From assembly GCA_022795805.1 (NCBI GenBank), contig JAAWHK010000009.1:1-46913 (forward strand): a stretch of DNA of 46,913 nucleotides. Reading direction: 5' to 3'. The notes below the pieces were generated by a model that was not told the origin of the DNA, did not search any database, and saw only the letters and a list, made by a program, of their open reading frames with translations. Each line of letters opens with the position of its first letter. Within the stretch, counting starts at the first letter, position 1. A program made the translations under genes and the position numbers. Source of the DNA: Hungatella sp. (GTDB lineage: Bacteria; Bacillota; Clostridia; Lachnospirales; Lachnospiraceae). Shown one piece after another: positions 24,345-33,084 of the stretch.

Positions 24345-25220
24345 ATGTTACTACAGCAGATTATCAACGGGATCACCATCGGCAGCACCTATGCCCTGGT
24401 GGCCATCGGATTTACCATGGTATTCGGCGTTCTGGAACTGACCAACTTTGCCAACGGTTCCCTGTACATGCTGGGCGCGTACTTGTCTCTGATGCTGTAC
24501 CTGGCGACGGGAAACTTCTGGGTTTCCTTCGCCGGGAGCATCATCCTGACAGGGGCGGCCGGATACCTCATCGAAAGACTGGCCTTAAGGCACTTAAGGC
24601 AGAAAGGCGCGCCGAAGTTGTCCGCGCTGATTACCACGCTGGGCATGTCCATGCTTCTGGACAATCTTGTGATGATATGCTTTGGCAGTGAATCAAAGCC
24701 GTTTCCCAACAAGCTGGATTTCGGAAGATTTACCATAGGCAGCGCGGTGGTCAGCTATACCCAGGTGATCATTCTGGCGGTGGCGTGTATCCTGATGCTT
24801 ATTCTATCCCTGGTGGTGTATAAGACGAAGCTGGGGAAGGCCATGAGATGTACGGCCCAGAATATGGAGGCGGCCAGGCTCATGGGTATTAACACCAACC
24901 AGATCATCGCCATGACTTTTGTGATCGCAGGGGCTCTGGCGTGTATCTCGGGAACCCTGGTGGGCATGTACTACAGTTCCATCGACGTGTCCATGGGCTC
25001 CATGATCGGGATGAAGATCTTTGCGTCGGCGATCCTGGGCGGCGTGGGCGTCCTTCCCGGCGCGGTGGTGGGCGGTCTGTGCATGGGTATTCTGGAGACC
25101 GTGGTGGCAGGCTTTGTCAGCTCCGGATACAGGGATGCCATCGCGTTTACCGTGTTAATCGTGGTGCTACTGTTCAGGCCGTCGGGCCTGTTTGGTAAAA
25201 AGCAGATCAATAAAGTGTAG
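24345..25220 (+). CDS. livH: Liv-type ABC transporter permease LivH
   Basis: A 291-residue integral membrane permease with about eight hydrophobic helices. The N-terminus is MLLQQIINGITIGSTYALVA, then FGVLELTNFANGSLYMLGAY, both diagnostic for LivH. The EAA-like cytoplasmic loop is around KTKLGKAMRCTAQNMEAARLM-GIN. ATG 24345 follows AAGGGAG; the longer frame from 24312 lacks a binding site. It is 50 bases after livK and 11 bases before livM. Confidence 0.94.
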   Translation: MLLQQIINGITIGSTYALVAIGFTMVFGVLELTNFANGSLYMLGAYLSLMLYLATGNFWVSFAGSIILTGAAGYLIERLALRHLRQKGAPKLSALITTLGMSMLLDNLVMICFGSESKPFPNKLDFGRFTIGSAVVSYTQVIILAVACILMLILSLVVYKTKLGKAMRCTAQNMEAARLMGINTNQIIAMTFVIAGALACISGTLVGMYYSSIDVSMGSMIGMKIFASAILGGVGVLPGAVVGGLCMGILETVVAGFVSSGYRDAIAFTVLIVVLLFRPSGLFGKKQINKV

Positions 25221-25231
25221 GAGGAGGCCAT

Positions 25232-26233
25232 ATGATAGACAAATTCAGCGAATTTCTTCTGGTACATAAGAAGCTTTTGTTGTGCCTGACTCTGGCATTG
25301 ACCGCGGTCTTCCCCTTTGTGTTCACATCCCAGTATGTGATCCGGATTGCCACCATTGCTCTGATGTATGTGGTTCTGACCCTGAGCCTGAATCTCATAA
25401 GCGGCATGATGGGACAGGTGTCGTTCGGACATTCGGCATTTTTTGGAATCGGAGCCTATGCGGCTGCCCTGACGGTTACCAGGACGGGGCTGGGCGCGGA
25501 GGTCTCCTTTCTGGCAGCCATCCTGCTGGCGGGGGTCTTCGGGGCCCTTCTGGGACTGCCGGTGCTCAGGCTTAAAGGATACTATTTCACCATTGTGACC
25601 ATGGTGTTCTGCGAGATCATCCGGATCGTGGAGCTGAACTGGATGAGCGTTACCAGAGGGCCTCTGGGCATCATGGCTATCGGGAAGCCGTCGTTTTTCG
25701 GATTCACCCTCCGCTCTCAGACACAGCTGTACTTTCTGGCGGTGATCCTGGTGGCGGTCGCCTATCTGGTGGTGCACAATATCATGAACTCCCGCATAGG
25801 CAACGCCATCATGGCCATCAGGGACGACGAGCTGGCAGCCAGTTCCATGGGGATTAACGTGTTCAAGTACAAGGTTATGGTGTTCGTGATCGCGTCCATG
25901 CTGGCCGGGCTGGCGGGAGCGTTCTACGCACAGTACACAGGATACATCGACCCGACCAACTTTTCCAGCGTGAAATCCAACGAGATGCTTCTCATGGTGA
26001 TCTTTGGCGGGCTGGGCAATGCCTTCGGCTCTTTTGTGGGAGCCATCGTCCTGACCATTATTCCAGAGCTTCTGCGGGGGCTGTCCATCTACCGCCAGCT
26101 GATCTACGGAGGGCTTCTGGTGCTTCTGATGATGGTGAGGCCTCAGGGGCTGTTTGGATCTGTCAACTTTAAATACCTGGGCCAGAGAATGGGCATGGGA
26201 GCCAAAGAACAGAAAGGTGGAGAGACGAAATGA
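25232..26233 (+). CDS. livM: Liv-type ABC transporter permease LivM
   Basis: A 333-residue permease forming the channel with LivH. Conserved segments are SLNLISGMMGQVSFGHSAFF, LRLKGYYFTIVTMVFCEI, RGPLGIMAI and GNAIMAIRDDELAASSMGI, the LivM cytoplasmic loop contacting the ATPases. About ten hydrophobic segments are visible. GGAGGAGG precedes the start, and the last four bases overlap livG (ATGA), implying translational coupling. Confidence 0.94.
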   Translation: MIDKFSEFLLVHKKLLLCLTLALTAVFPFVFTSQYVIRIATIALMYVVLTLSLNLISGMMGQVSFGHSAFFGIGAYAAALTVTRTGLGAEVSFLAAILLAGVFGALLGLPVLRLKGYYFTIVTMVFCEIIRIVELNWMSVTRGPLGIMAIGKPSFFGFTLRSQTQLYFLAVILVAVAYLVVHNIMNSRIGNAIMAIRDDELAASSMGINVFKYKVMVFVIASMLAGLAGAFYAQYTGYIDPTNFSSVKSNEMLLMVIFGGLGNAFGSFVGAIVLTIIPELLRGLSIYRQLIYGGLLVLLMMVRPQGLFGSVNFKYLGQRMGMGAKEQKGGETK

Positions 26234-26991
26234 GCACAGTTCTGAACGTGGAGAATCTGACCCAGCGTTTCGGCGGGCTTCTGGCCCTGGAGGCGGTGAA
26301 CATGAAGGTGGAGGAGGGGGAGATCGTGGGGATCATCGGCCCCAACGGTGCAGGAAAGACCACGCTGTTTAACTGCATCACCGGGATCTACCACCCTGCG
26401 GAGGGAACGGTGCGGATGCTGGGCACCGACATCACCGGGTGGAAGCCCCACCAGGTGACCAGCCTGGGATTCGCCAGAACTTTCCAGAACATCCGCCTGT
26501 TTTCCAAGATGACGGTCCTGGACAATGTGATCGTCGGCATGCACACGAGAACGAAAACGGATATTTTGTCGGCTGTCCTCAACACGAAGGCGAAGCGCCG
26601 TGAGGAGAAGGCGTGTGAGGAGAAGGCGCTTGAGATCTTAAGGATCTTCGGCATGGAGCATTTAAAGTATGAGATGGCCACAAGCCTTCCCTACGGCCCC
26701 CAGAGGGACTTAGAGATCGCCAGGGCTCTGGCCAGCAATCCCAAGCTTCTCCTTTTGGACGAGCCGGCGGCGGGGATGAACGAGAGCGAGACGGAGAGCC
26801 TGAGGCAGACCGTGTACAGGCTGAAGCAGATGGGCTACACGATTCTTCTCATTGAGCATGACATGAAGTTTGTCATGAATATCTGCGAGCGGATCTATGT
26901 GCTGGACAACGGACGTCTGATCGGGGAAGGGACGCCGGATGAGGTCAAGTCCAATCCGGCAGTAATCGAAGCTTACCTGGGAAAGGATTGA
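26230..26991 (+). CDS. livG: Liv-type ABC transporter ATP-binding protein LivG
   Basis: A 253-residue ATPase. The Walker A is GPNGAGKTTLFN, the signature is LPYGPQRDLEIARALA (the LivG form, with P for the usual Q), and Walker B LLLLDEPAAGM. The H-loop is LIEHDMKFVM. It energises import with LivF. Start ATG 26230 overlaps livM by four bases; livF begins four bases after the stop. Confidence 0.96.
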   Translation: MSTVLNVENLTQRFGGLLALEAVNMKVEEGEIVGIIGPNGAGKTTLFNCITGIYHPAEGTVRMLGTDITGWKPHQVTSLGFARTFQNIRLFSKMTVLDNVIVGMHTRTKTDILSAVLNTKAKRREEKACEEKALEILRIFGMEHLKYEMATSLPYGPQRDLEIARALASNPKLLLLDEPAAGMNESETESLRQTVYRLKQMGYTILLIEHDMKFVMNICERIYVLDNGRLIGEGTPDEVKSNPAVIEAYLGKD

Positions 26992-26995
26992 TGAC

Positions 26996-27715
26996 ATGGC
27001 ACTTTTAAAATTAGAAAATGTTTCCGTCTCTTATGGAAAGATTAAGGCCCTGGATAACATAAACCTGGAGATCGGCGAGGGCCGGATCGTCACTTTAATC
27101 GGCGCTAACGGGGCGGGCAAGAGCACTGCCATGCGCACCGTTATGGGGTTAAAGCACTGCGACGGCGGAAAAGTCTGGTTTGACGGTCTTGACATTACCA
27201 ACAAGGATACAGGCTATATGGTAAAGCAGGGGATCATCCTGTCCCCCGAGGGCAGACAGATTTTTCCGGGATTTACGGTCAGGGACAACCTGTTTATGGG
27301 AGCCTACTTAAAGACGAAGGAGGAGGCGGCAGAGACCATAGACATGGTCTATGAGCTGTTTCCCAAGCTGAAAGCCAGAGAAAAACAGACGGCAGGCACC
27401 CTGTCCGGAGGGGAGCAGCAGATGCTGGCTCTCGGAAGGGCGATTATGGGGCGGCCGCGGCTCCTTCTCCTGGACGAACCCTCATTAGGTCTGGCACCCC
27501 TGATTATACTGGAGATCTTCGAGGAGATCAAAAAGATCAATGAGATGGGGACCACGATTCTTCTGGTGGAGCAGAACGCCAAAGTGGCCCTGAAGGTTTC
27601 CGATATGGCCTATGTGCTGGAGACGGGAAAGGTAGTGCTTCACGATACGGCCCAGGCGCTCTTAAATTCCGACAAGGTGCAGAAGGCGTACTTCGGCGGT
27701 TTTGCAGAGGGCTGA
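26996..27715 (+). CDS. livF: Liv-type ABC transporter ATP-binding protein LivF
   Basis: A 239-residue ATPase closing the five-gene importer. The Walker A is GANGAGKSTAMR, the signature LSGGEQQMLALGRAIM, Walker B LLLLDEPSLGL, and H-loop LLVEQNAKVAL. The LivF hallmark SPEGRQIFPGFTVRDNL is present. No clear terminator follows; the next gene is a divergent-function regulator with its own promoter at 27768. Confidence 0.96.
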   Translation: MALLKLENVSVSYGKIKALDNINLEIGEGRIVTLIGANGAGKSTAMRTVMGLKHCDGGKVWFDGLDITNKDTGYMVKQGIILSPEGRQIFPGFTVRDNLFMGAYLKTKEEAAETIDMVYELFPKLKAREKQTAGTLSGGEQQMLALGRAIMGRPRLLLLDEPSLGLAPLIILEIFEEIKKINEMGTTILLVEQNAKVALKVSDMAYVLETGKVVLHDTAQALLNSDKVQKAYFGGFAEG

Positions 27716-27767
27716 GGAGGGGCCGCCTGATTCTTTGAACTTTTTCTATGATTTTAAAGGGAATTTA

Positions 27768-27776
27768 TGGTATAAT
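27768..27776 (+). promoter_or_regulatory. Extended -10 promoter for the gntR-like gene
   Basis: TGGTATAAT (27768-27776): an extended -10 of the TGnTATAAT form, with no convincing -35. The same ATGGTATAATCAG word is found before the GNAT-like gene at about 43308-43320. Confidence 0.6.
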
Positions 27777-27820
27777 CAGGAAAGAAGGATGCGAAAAAAC
27801 AATAAGAGGAAGGTGCCGTT

Positions 27821-28567
27821 TTGGATTTAAAAGAAGAAAGCTACAAACTGAATAAGGAGATTCCCATACCGCTCTACTACCAGATTAAACGGATCATACT
27901 CAATGATCTGTCCTCTGGGAAATTAAAGGAGGGGGACGCCCTGCCTACGGAGACGGAGTTCTGCGACAGTCTCCAGGTCAGCAGACCCACGGTGCGCCAG
28001 GCTTTAAACGAGCTTGTGGCGGAGGGGGTTCTGATGAGGAGAAAGAAAAGCGGAACTTTTGTGGCCCAGCCCAAGATCGAGCTGCCTGTGAATCTGAGTG
28101 TGGAGGATCTGAAGCGCCACATCGAGAACACGGGCAGGGACTGCAAGGTGGAGATCCTGGATTTCTGCGTCATCGACGGGGCGGACGAGGTGAACAACAA
28201 ACTGCGTCTCCACATGAAAGAGGACCTGATCTATCTGAAACGGATGTGGCTTGCAGGGGGCACTCCTGTAGCATACACCGCCGCTTATCTGGCGGCAGGC
28301 CGGTTCGGCGCCATGATGGACTCTGATTTCACTGACATCAACCTGCCTGACTACCTGGAATGCCATTTCGGTCTTCATGTTACGAAGCGGGAGACCAGGG
28401 TGGATTCCACCCTGGCCAGCAAGTTTGATCTGGAACTTCTGCAGATCAACCGGACCAGGGCCTCCCTGCTGTGTGTGAACGAGGTGGCCAAGGCAGGGGA
28501 TGAGCCGGTGTTCTGCTCCGTGACCCGGTATCGCGGGGACAAGGTTTCCATGGCATACTCTCTCTGA
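27821..28567 (+). CDS. GntR-family regulator with UTRA domain
   Basis: A 248-residue regulator of the HutC/FarR branch. The winged helix-turn-helix is within residues ~18-80 (LPTETEFCDSLQVSRPTVRQ, then LNELVAEGVLMRRKKSGTFV), and the C-terminal UTRA effector domain fills the rest. It starts at TTG 27821, because no ATG or GTG fits the family N-terminus and AGGAAGG is five to ten bases upstream. Effectors for this branch are often sugars, amino acids or their derivatives. It lies between the liv operon and the DUF4432 cluster and could control either; the adjacent consensus promoter at 28677 makes the catabolic cluster the likelier target. Confidence 0.9.
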   Translation: MDLKEESYKLNKEIPIPLYYQIKRIILNDLSSGKLKEGDALPTETEFCDSLQVSRPTVRQALNELVAEGVLMRRKKSGTFVAQPKIELPVNLSVEDLKRHIENTGRDCKVEILDFCVIDGADEVNNKLRLHMKEDLIYLKRMWLAGGTPVAYTAAYLAAGRFGAMMDSDFTDINLPDYLECHFGLHVTKRETRVDSTLASKFDLELLQINRTRASLLCVNEVAKAGDEPVFCSVTRYRGDKVSMAYSL

Positions 28568-28614
28568 ACATATTTGAATGTATGATGCGCCTGTCAGAGG
28601 GCGCGCCTTCCAGG

Positions 28615-28660
28615 ATAAAAAGAATCCGGACTGCTTTTCGGCGGTCCGGATTCTTTTTAT
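28615..28660. terminator. Strong bidirectional terminator after gntR-like gene
   Basis: A perfect 17-bp stem (28615-28631 with 28644-28660) with a 12-base loop and a T-rich 3' arm (TTCTTTTTAT). It isolates the regulator from the following cluster. Confidence 0.92.
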
Positions 28661-28676
28661 CCAAATAACATACATA

Positions 28677-28705
28677 TTGACAATAAGTAATATAATTGAT
28701 ATAAT
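28677..28705 (+). promoter_or_regulatory. Consensus sigma-A promoter for the DUF4432-UroD cluster
   Basis: TTGACA (28677-28682), 17-base spacer, TATAAT (28700-28705), a full consensus match. A small palindrome ATGAATCAT (28714-28722) directly downstream is a possible operator. A promoter this strong usually needs a repressor, which fits the adjacent GntR regulator. Confidence 0.88.
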
Positions 28706-28753
28706 ATGAAATAATGAATCATACTATTAACATAATGAAAAAGGGGGACAAAC

Positions 28754-29818
28754 ATGTCCATCTATCAATTATCAAAGCAGGAGCTGTCTGCGCGGGTGGG
28801 GCACATGGCTCAGATTGCGGGGATCAAGCGCTATACCATGAAGGAGGGGAAAAAAGGGGGGACGGACGCGGTGGATATGTGGAACGGCCGGGGACTGTAC
28901 CTGACGGTGGTCTGCGACAGGGCATCGGATATAGCCTCCCTCACCTACCAGGGAAAGTCTCTGTGCTGGCTGTCCAATCTGGGCATCTCATCGCCCGCAT
29001 ACAGGATGAAAGGGGATTTTGAGTGGAACAATAACTTCTCAGGGGGCATGTTCGCCACCTGCGGCCTGAACACGGCGGGGCTTCCAAGCCTGGACGACGG
29101 GGAGCATCTGGAGCTGCACGGCCCTATTTCCAATCTTCCGTCCGAGGAGATCGGGTACAGGACCTACTGGAAGGGGGACGATTACTTCATGGAGTACGAG
29201 GGCAGGACATACCAGTCCCGGCCGTTCGGGGAAAACCTCTGTCTCACCAGAACGATTACACTGAAGATGGGGGAGAATGTGGTCCGGGTCCATGACCGGG
29301 TGGAAAACCTGGGATTCAAGCGGATTCCGTTTATGATTATCTACCACATGAACTTCGGGTATCCCCTTCTGGATACGGGAAGCAGCCTGTACCTGAACTA
29401 TGAAGAGCGGTTTCCCACATCCCGGCTGGCCGCGGACAGCGTGGGGGAGATCGGGAGGATCACGGAGCCGGATGAGGAGTACGCGGCCAGAGCCTACAAC
29501 CATATTGTGAGGCCGGACGGGGACGGATACGGCTGCGCCTCGATTCTGAACCCGGGGCTGGGGCTGGGGGCCACGGTTAAGTTCGATGCCGGGGAGCTGG
29601 ATCATTTTAATCTGTGGAAATGCCTGCAAAGGAGCAGCTACGTTGTGGGGATGGAGCCCTGCAACTGCAGAACATGGGGAAGGGATAAGGAGAGGGAGAA
29701 CAGGCATCTCACATGCCTGGAACCTTTTGAGGCCAGGGAGCTGTATTTTGAGATACAGATCCATGACGGAGCAGAGGAGATTGAGAGAGCCGCGGGCAGA
29801 TACACGGAGGCGCTTTGA
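28754..29818 (+). CDS. DUF4432 family protein (aldose-epimerase-like fold)
   Basis: A 354-residue DUF4432 protein, a family related in fold to aldose 1-epimerases. Segments resembling the family are RASDIASLTYQGKSLCWLS, MFATCGLNTAG, HLELHGPISNLP and IYHMNFGYPLLDTGSSLYLN. No signal peptide. It heads a four-gene set with an amidohydrolase, an SDR and a UroD-like protein, joined by short gaps. DUF4432 genes often sit in sugar or sugar-acid catabolic clusters, so an epimerisation or binding role on a carbohydrate is an inference. No sugar kinase or aldolase is nearby. Confidence 0.85.
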   Translation: MSIYQLSKQELSARVGHMAQIAGIKRYTMKEGKKGGTDAVDMWNGRGLYLTVVCDRASDIASLTYQGKSLCWLSNLGISSPAYRMKGDFEWNNNFSGGMFATCGLNTAGLPSLDDGEHLELHGPISNLPSEEIGYRTYWKGDDYFMEYEGRTYQSRPFGENLCLTRTITLKMGENVVRVHDRVENLGFKRIPFMIIYHMNFGYPLLDTGSSLYLNYEERFPTSRLAADSVGEIGRITEPDEEYAARAYNHIVRPDGDGYGCASILNPGLGLGATVKFDAGELDHFNLWKCLQRSSYVVGMEPCNCRTWGRDKERENRHLTCLEPFEARELYFEIQIHDGAEEIERAAGRYTEAL

Positions 29819-29834
29819 TTGTGAGGAGGAAGAA

Positions 29835-31022
29835 ATGATCGGGGAAGAGGAATTGAAGAGGACAGGGCTTATTGACACTCATGTACACAGGGTTCATCCG
29901 GGGAGGAGCCCTGAGTTCGGCAATCTGGGGGGCGGCTATATCCCGGGGCCGGCGCAGGAGATCCATTCCCGGCAGACTCTTTTGTATCACATGGTCATGG
30001 AGGAGCTGCGGAGGGAATTTGGCATGGAGGAGGACGCCCCCCTTCAACAGGTTGAGGAGGAGCGCCATAAGCGGTATGAAAGGGATCCCCAGGGGTATTT
30101 CAGAAAGCTTCTGGATGGGGAGAATGTGGTGATGCACTGCCTGGAGGTGGGAAGCCCTGTGGGGGGAGCGCCCTATACGGAACAGGAGATCGCTTACTTC
30201 GACGGCTCCGTAGACAGGAAAAGGCAGTCGTTTATCCTGCGGTTTGAGCGGGTGCTGGAATCTGTCATGAAGGAGAGGCTGCCTTTCGGGCAGATGACGG
30301 CGCGGTATGAGGACATTCTCTCCGATCAGATAGAAAGGGAGGACGCCGTTGGCCTTAAATCCTGCGCCGCCTACGCGGGAGGGCTGCGGATTCGGTTCCC
30401 GGACCGGCATGAGGCCGAAAAGGCCTACGAGAGGATTCTCAAGGGGACCAAGGAGGAGGAAGACGATAAGATCCTGAACCATTACATCCTCCTGGAGAGC
30501 ATGGACATAGCGGCCGGCTATGATCTGCCTGTCCAGTTTCACACGGGGATGGGAGGCGGCAGCTATATCGATTTCGACACCTTGAATCCTGTCCACCTGG
30601 TTCCGTTTCTGAGGCATAAGAAAGTGTTTAACCGGGTGAAGATTGTGCTCCTCCACGGGGGCCATCCCCACGAGGAGGAAGCCAGCTGCCTGGCAGCCCA
30701 GTTTGCCAATGTGTATACGGATTTTTCGGGTATGCACTATCTCAGCAGTCTGAAGGGGGTGGAGCGCATGGCGGCTCTTCTGGAGAAAGCCCCTCTGGAC
30801 AAGGTGATGTACGGAAGCGACGGCGTCATGTTTCCGGAGGTGTCCTGGTTCTCCCACAGACATTTCAGACGGCAGCTGGCAAAGCTTTTAAACGGCCTGA
30901 CGGCCGAAGGGTACATGACAGAGAGGCGGGCCAGAAAGGCGGCGCGGATGTTCCAGTTTGACAATGCCCTGGACTGCTACACGAAACTGAGAGACAGGGT
31001 CGCAAAAGAAAGCCAATCATAA
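29835..31022 (+). CDS. Amidohydrolase-superfamily metalloenzyme
   Basis: A 395-residue TIM-barrel amidohydrolase of the amidohydrolase_2 branch. The first metal motif is LIDTHVH, later metal or proton-shuttle residues are in VQFHTGMGGGSY, VLLHGGHPHEEE and VMYGSDGVMFPE, so the HxH...H...H...D pattern is intact. The start is ATG 29835, with GAGGAGGA upstream; the longer frame to 29586 runs through DUF4432 coding DNA. The reaction (hydrolysis, decarboxylation or isomerisation) is not readable, and members with related sequence include lactone hydrolases and decarboxylases. Confidence 0.86.
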   Translation: MIGEEELKRTGLIDTHVHRVHPGRSPEFGNLGGGYIPGPAQEIHSRQTLLYHMVMEELRREFGMEEDAPLQQVEEERHKRYERDPQGYFRKLLDGENVVMHCLEVGSPVGGAPYTEQEIAYFDGSVDRKRQSFILRFERVLESVMKERLPFGQMTARYEDILSDQIEREDAVGLKSCAAYAGGLRIRFPDRHEAEKAYERILKGTKEEEDDKILNHYILLESMDIAAGYDLPVQFHTGMGGGSYIDFDTLNPVHLVPFLRHKKVFNRVKIVLLHGGHPHEEEASCLAAQFANVYTDFSGMHYLSSLKGVERMAALLEKAPLDKVMYGSDGVMFPEVSWFSHRHFRRQLAKLLNGLTAEGYMTERRARKAARMFQFDNALDCYTKLRDRVAKESQS

Positions 31023-31052
31023 AAATACATATATGTTAAAGGAGGAAGACAC

Positions 31053-31856
31053 ATGGATCTGGGATTGGAAGGAAAGGTGGCGGTGGTCACCGGAGCCAGC
31101 AAGGGAATCGGCCTGGCTATCGCGAGGGAGCTTCTTAAGGAGAAGGCAAAGGTGGCGATCTGTTCCCGCAACGCCGCGGAGGTGGAGAAGGCGGGCAGGA
31201 TGCTGTCTGAGTTCGGACAGGTGTACTGGGAGGCCGTGGACATGACGGTGGAGGACCAGGCCTACGGGTTCGGAAAGCATGTGGAGGAGAAGCTGGGCAG
31301 CATTGACTGCTGGGTGAACAACGTGGGCGCCCAGCTGACCAAGAGGGACGACGAGGAGGAGTACTCCGACGAGCTGTTGGAGCGGATCTACGGGGTCTGC
31401 TTCAAGGCGGCGGTGTTCGGATGCCAGGCGGCTTTCCGCTCCATGAAGCGAAACGGCGGCGGTTCCATTGTCAACATCAGCTCCCTGGGAGGGAGATGCC
31501 CGACTACGGGAAAGGCTACGCTGTACGGTCCCTTAAAGGCGGCCACCAACATGCTTACCATCACCATGGGCGGCGAGTACGCGGCCTACAACGTGCGGGT
31601 GAACTGCGTGATGCCGGGTTATACCATGACGGAGTTCAACACAGAGAATACGGACAAGGCAGCCATGGAGCACATCTGCGGGGGGACAATCATGCAGCGG
31701 GCGGGCCGTGTGGAGGAGGTGGCCAAGCCGGTGGTGTTCCTGTGCGGCAACGGCTCCACGTTTATGACAGGGGTTTCCATAGAGGTGTCGGGAGGCCGGG
31801 GGCTTACCCTGAATCCTTCCTATTCATTTGACGAGAGAAGGAGAAAAGGAGACTGA
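31053..31856 (+). CDS. Short-chain dehydrogenase/reductase
   Basis: A 267-residue classical SDR. The nucleotide-binding motif is VVTGASKGIGLAIA, the NNVGAQ segment is present, the catalytic Ser is in NISSLGG and the Tyr-Lys pair is YGPLKAA. It likely oxidises or reduces a hydroxyl group with NAD(P)H, on a substrate shared with the neighbours. AAAGGAGG is about nine bases before the ATG; the stop overlaps the start of the next gene by one base. Confidence 0.92.
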   Translation: MDLGLEGKVAVVTGASKGIGLAIARELLKEKAKVAICSRNAAEVEKAGRMLSEFGQVYWEAVDMTVEDQAYGFGKHVEEKLGSIDCWVNNVGAQLTKRDDEEEYSDELLERIYGVCFKAAVFGCQAAFRSMKRNGGGSIVNISSLGGRCPTTGKATLYGPLKAATNMLTITMGGEYAAYNVRVNCVMPGYTMTEFNTENTDKAAMEHICGGTIMQRAGRVEEVAKPVVFLCGNGSTFMTGVSIEVSGGRGLTLNPSYSFDERRRKGD

Positions 31857-32935
31857 TGATGACCGGTACACAGCGCATCCGCGAGATGTTGGAAAAGAAA
31901 AAAGTGGAGCAGGTGGGGGCCTGCGGATGGATGCACACCCCGGAGGCGGACAGAAAGAGCAAAGAGGTGTTTGCAGCCCGGATTATAGAGCTGACCGATC
32001 ACAGCCGCTGGGATTTCGTCAAGATCATGGAGAACGGCGTCTACAACCAGGAGGCCCACGGATCGGATATTGAATATTTGTCGGAGAACATTCCTCCGGA
32101 AAAACTGAGGACGAAACAGATCATGAAATTTAACGGCTATCTGCTCAACGGCCCGGAGGATTTCGAGAGATTCCCGGTTCTGGATGTGGAAAAGAATCCG
32201 GTTTATCAGAGGGAGGCAAACGTGGTGAGGGAGCTGTCTGACCACTACAAAAAGACGGTGCCGATTATTCCCACCATCTTTCTGCCGGCCCACTGTATAC
32301 CGGAGTTCTGCGGAGGAATCGAGAAAGCCAGGTATTATTTTGACCATTATCCGGATGCGGTGGAGACCATGTTAAAGGCCCTGGTGCAGACGGAGATACA
32401 GCTGGTGGACGCCTACGTCCGGGCAGGGGCCGACGGGTTCTTCTTCGCCAACCGCTACAGCAATCGGGATATCCTGTCTGAGGATGAGTTTGAGCGGTTC
32501 TGCCGCCCCTTCGACACTATGATCATGGATCACATTAAGGACAGGACCTGGTTCAACATCATGCACGTCCACGGGGAGAAACATTTCTTCATGGATAAAT
32601 TCGACCAATATCCTGTGCAGGCCATAAGCTGGGAGAACGTGCCCCACCAGGTTCCGGAGGAACAGCGGATGACCGTGGCAGAGGCCAGGAAAGTTACGGA
32701 CAAGATCCTTATTACGGGAACGGACCAGTTTCTGGACTTCTACGGCACGAAGGAGGAGGTGCTGGAGAGATTTAAAAAGCGGATCGCCAGGGCGGCAGAG
32801 GAGTCTGAGGACAACCGGCTGATCTTCGCTCCGGGATGTTCTCTGCCCCTTGACATTGATTTTGAGAACGTCCATCAGCTGCGGGAAGCGGCCGACTGGT
32901 GGAATGGGGGAGGAAGAACAAAAACAAGTTCATAG
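31856..32935 (+). CDS. Uroporphyrinogen decarboxylase (UroD) superfamily protein
   Basis: A 359-residue protein of the URO-D superfamily, which includes HemE and corrinoid-linked methyltransferases such as MtaA. It has the barrel-like pattern with GADGFFFANRYSNRD and NRLIFAPGCSLPLDIDFENV, the C-terminal glycine/cysteine motif typical of the family. It lacks clear HemE context (no other heme genes), so a methyl-transfer or decarboxylation role in the local pathway is more plausible. ATG 31856 overlaps the SDR stop by one base; an in-frame ATG at 31859 is an alternative. AGGAGA lies upstream. Confidence 0.83.
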   Translation: MMTGTQRIREMLEKKKVEQVGACGWMHTPEADRKSKEVFAARIIELTDHSRWDFVKIMENGVYNQEAHGSDIEYLSENIPPEKLRTKQIMKFNGYLLNGPEDFERFPVLDVEKNPVYQREANVVRELSDHYKKTVPIIPTIFLPAHCIPEFCGGIEKARYYFDHYPDAVETMLKALVQTEIQLVDAYVRAGADGFFFANRYSNRDILSEDEFERFCRPFDTMIMDHIKDRTWFNIMHVHGEKHFFMDKFDQYPVQAISWENVPHQVPEEQRMTVAEARKVTDKILITGTDQFLDFYGTKEEVLERFKKRIARAAEESEDNRLIFAPGCSLPLDIDFENVHQLREAADWWNGGGRTKTSS

Positions 32936-32949
32936 ACGACGGCCGGGAG

Positions 32950-32990
32950 CCGGCACATATGACAGTCACGGTCATATGTGCCGGATTTTT
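32950..32990 (+). terminator. Strong terminator after the UroD-like gene
   Basis: A perfect 14-bp stem (32950-32963 with 32971-32984) with a 7-base loop, followed by ATTTTTG. It closes the DUF4432 operon. Confidence 0.93.
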
Positions 32991-33027
32991 GTGGTTTTAA
33001 AACTTATATAAAATATGTGAAAAACCC

Positions 33028-33056
33028 TTGTGGTCATGAAAAAATCATATTATACT
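33028..33056 (+). promoter_or_regulatory. Sigma-A promoter for rsmD
   Basis: TTGTGG (33028-33033), 17-base spacer, TATACT (33051-33056). It drives rsmD and probably coaD. Confidence 0.72.
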
Positions 33057-33084
33057 GGTAGTCGTGAAGGAGTAAAGAAAGATC

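Noticed and set aside
29586..29834. N-terminal extension of the amidohydrolase frame
   Set aside because: Lies entirely inside the DUF4432 coding sequence; ATG 29835 has its own ribosome binding site and gives the family N-terminus.
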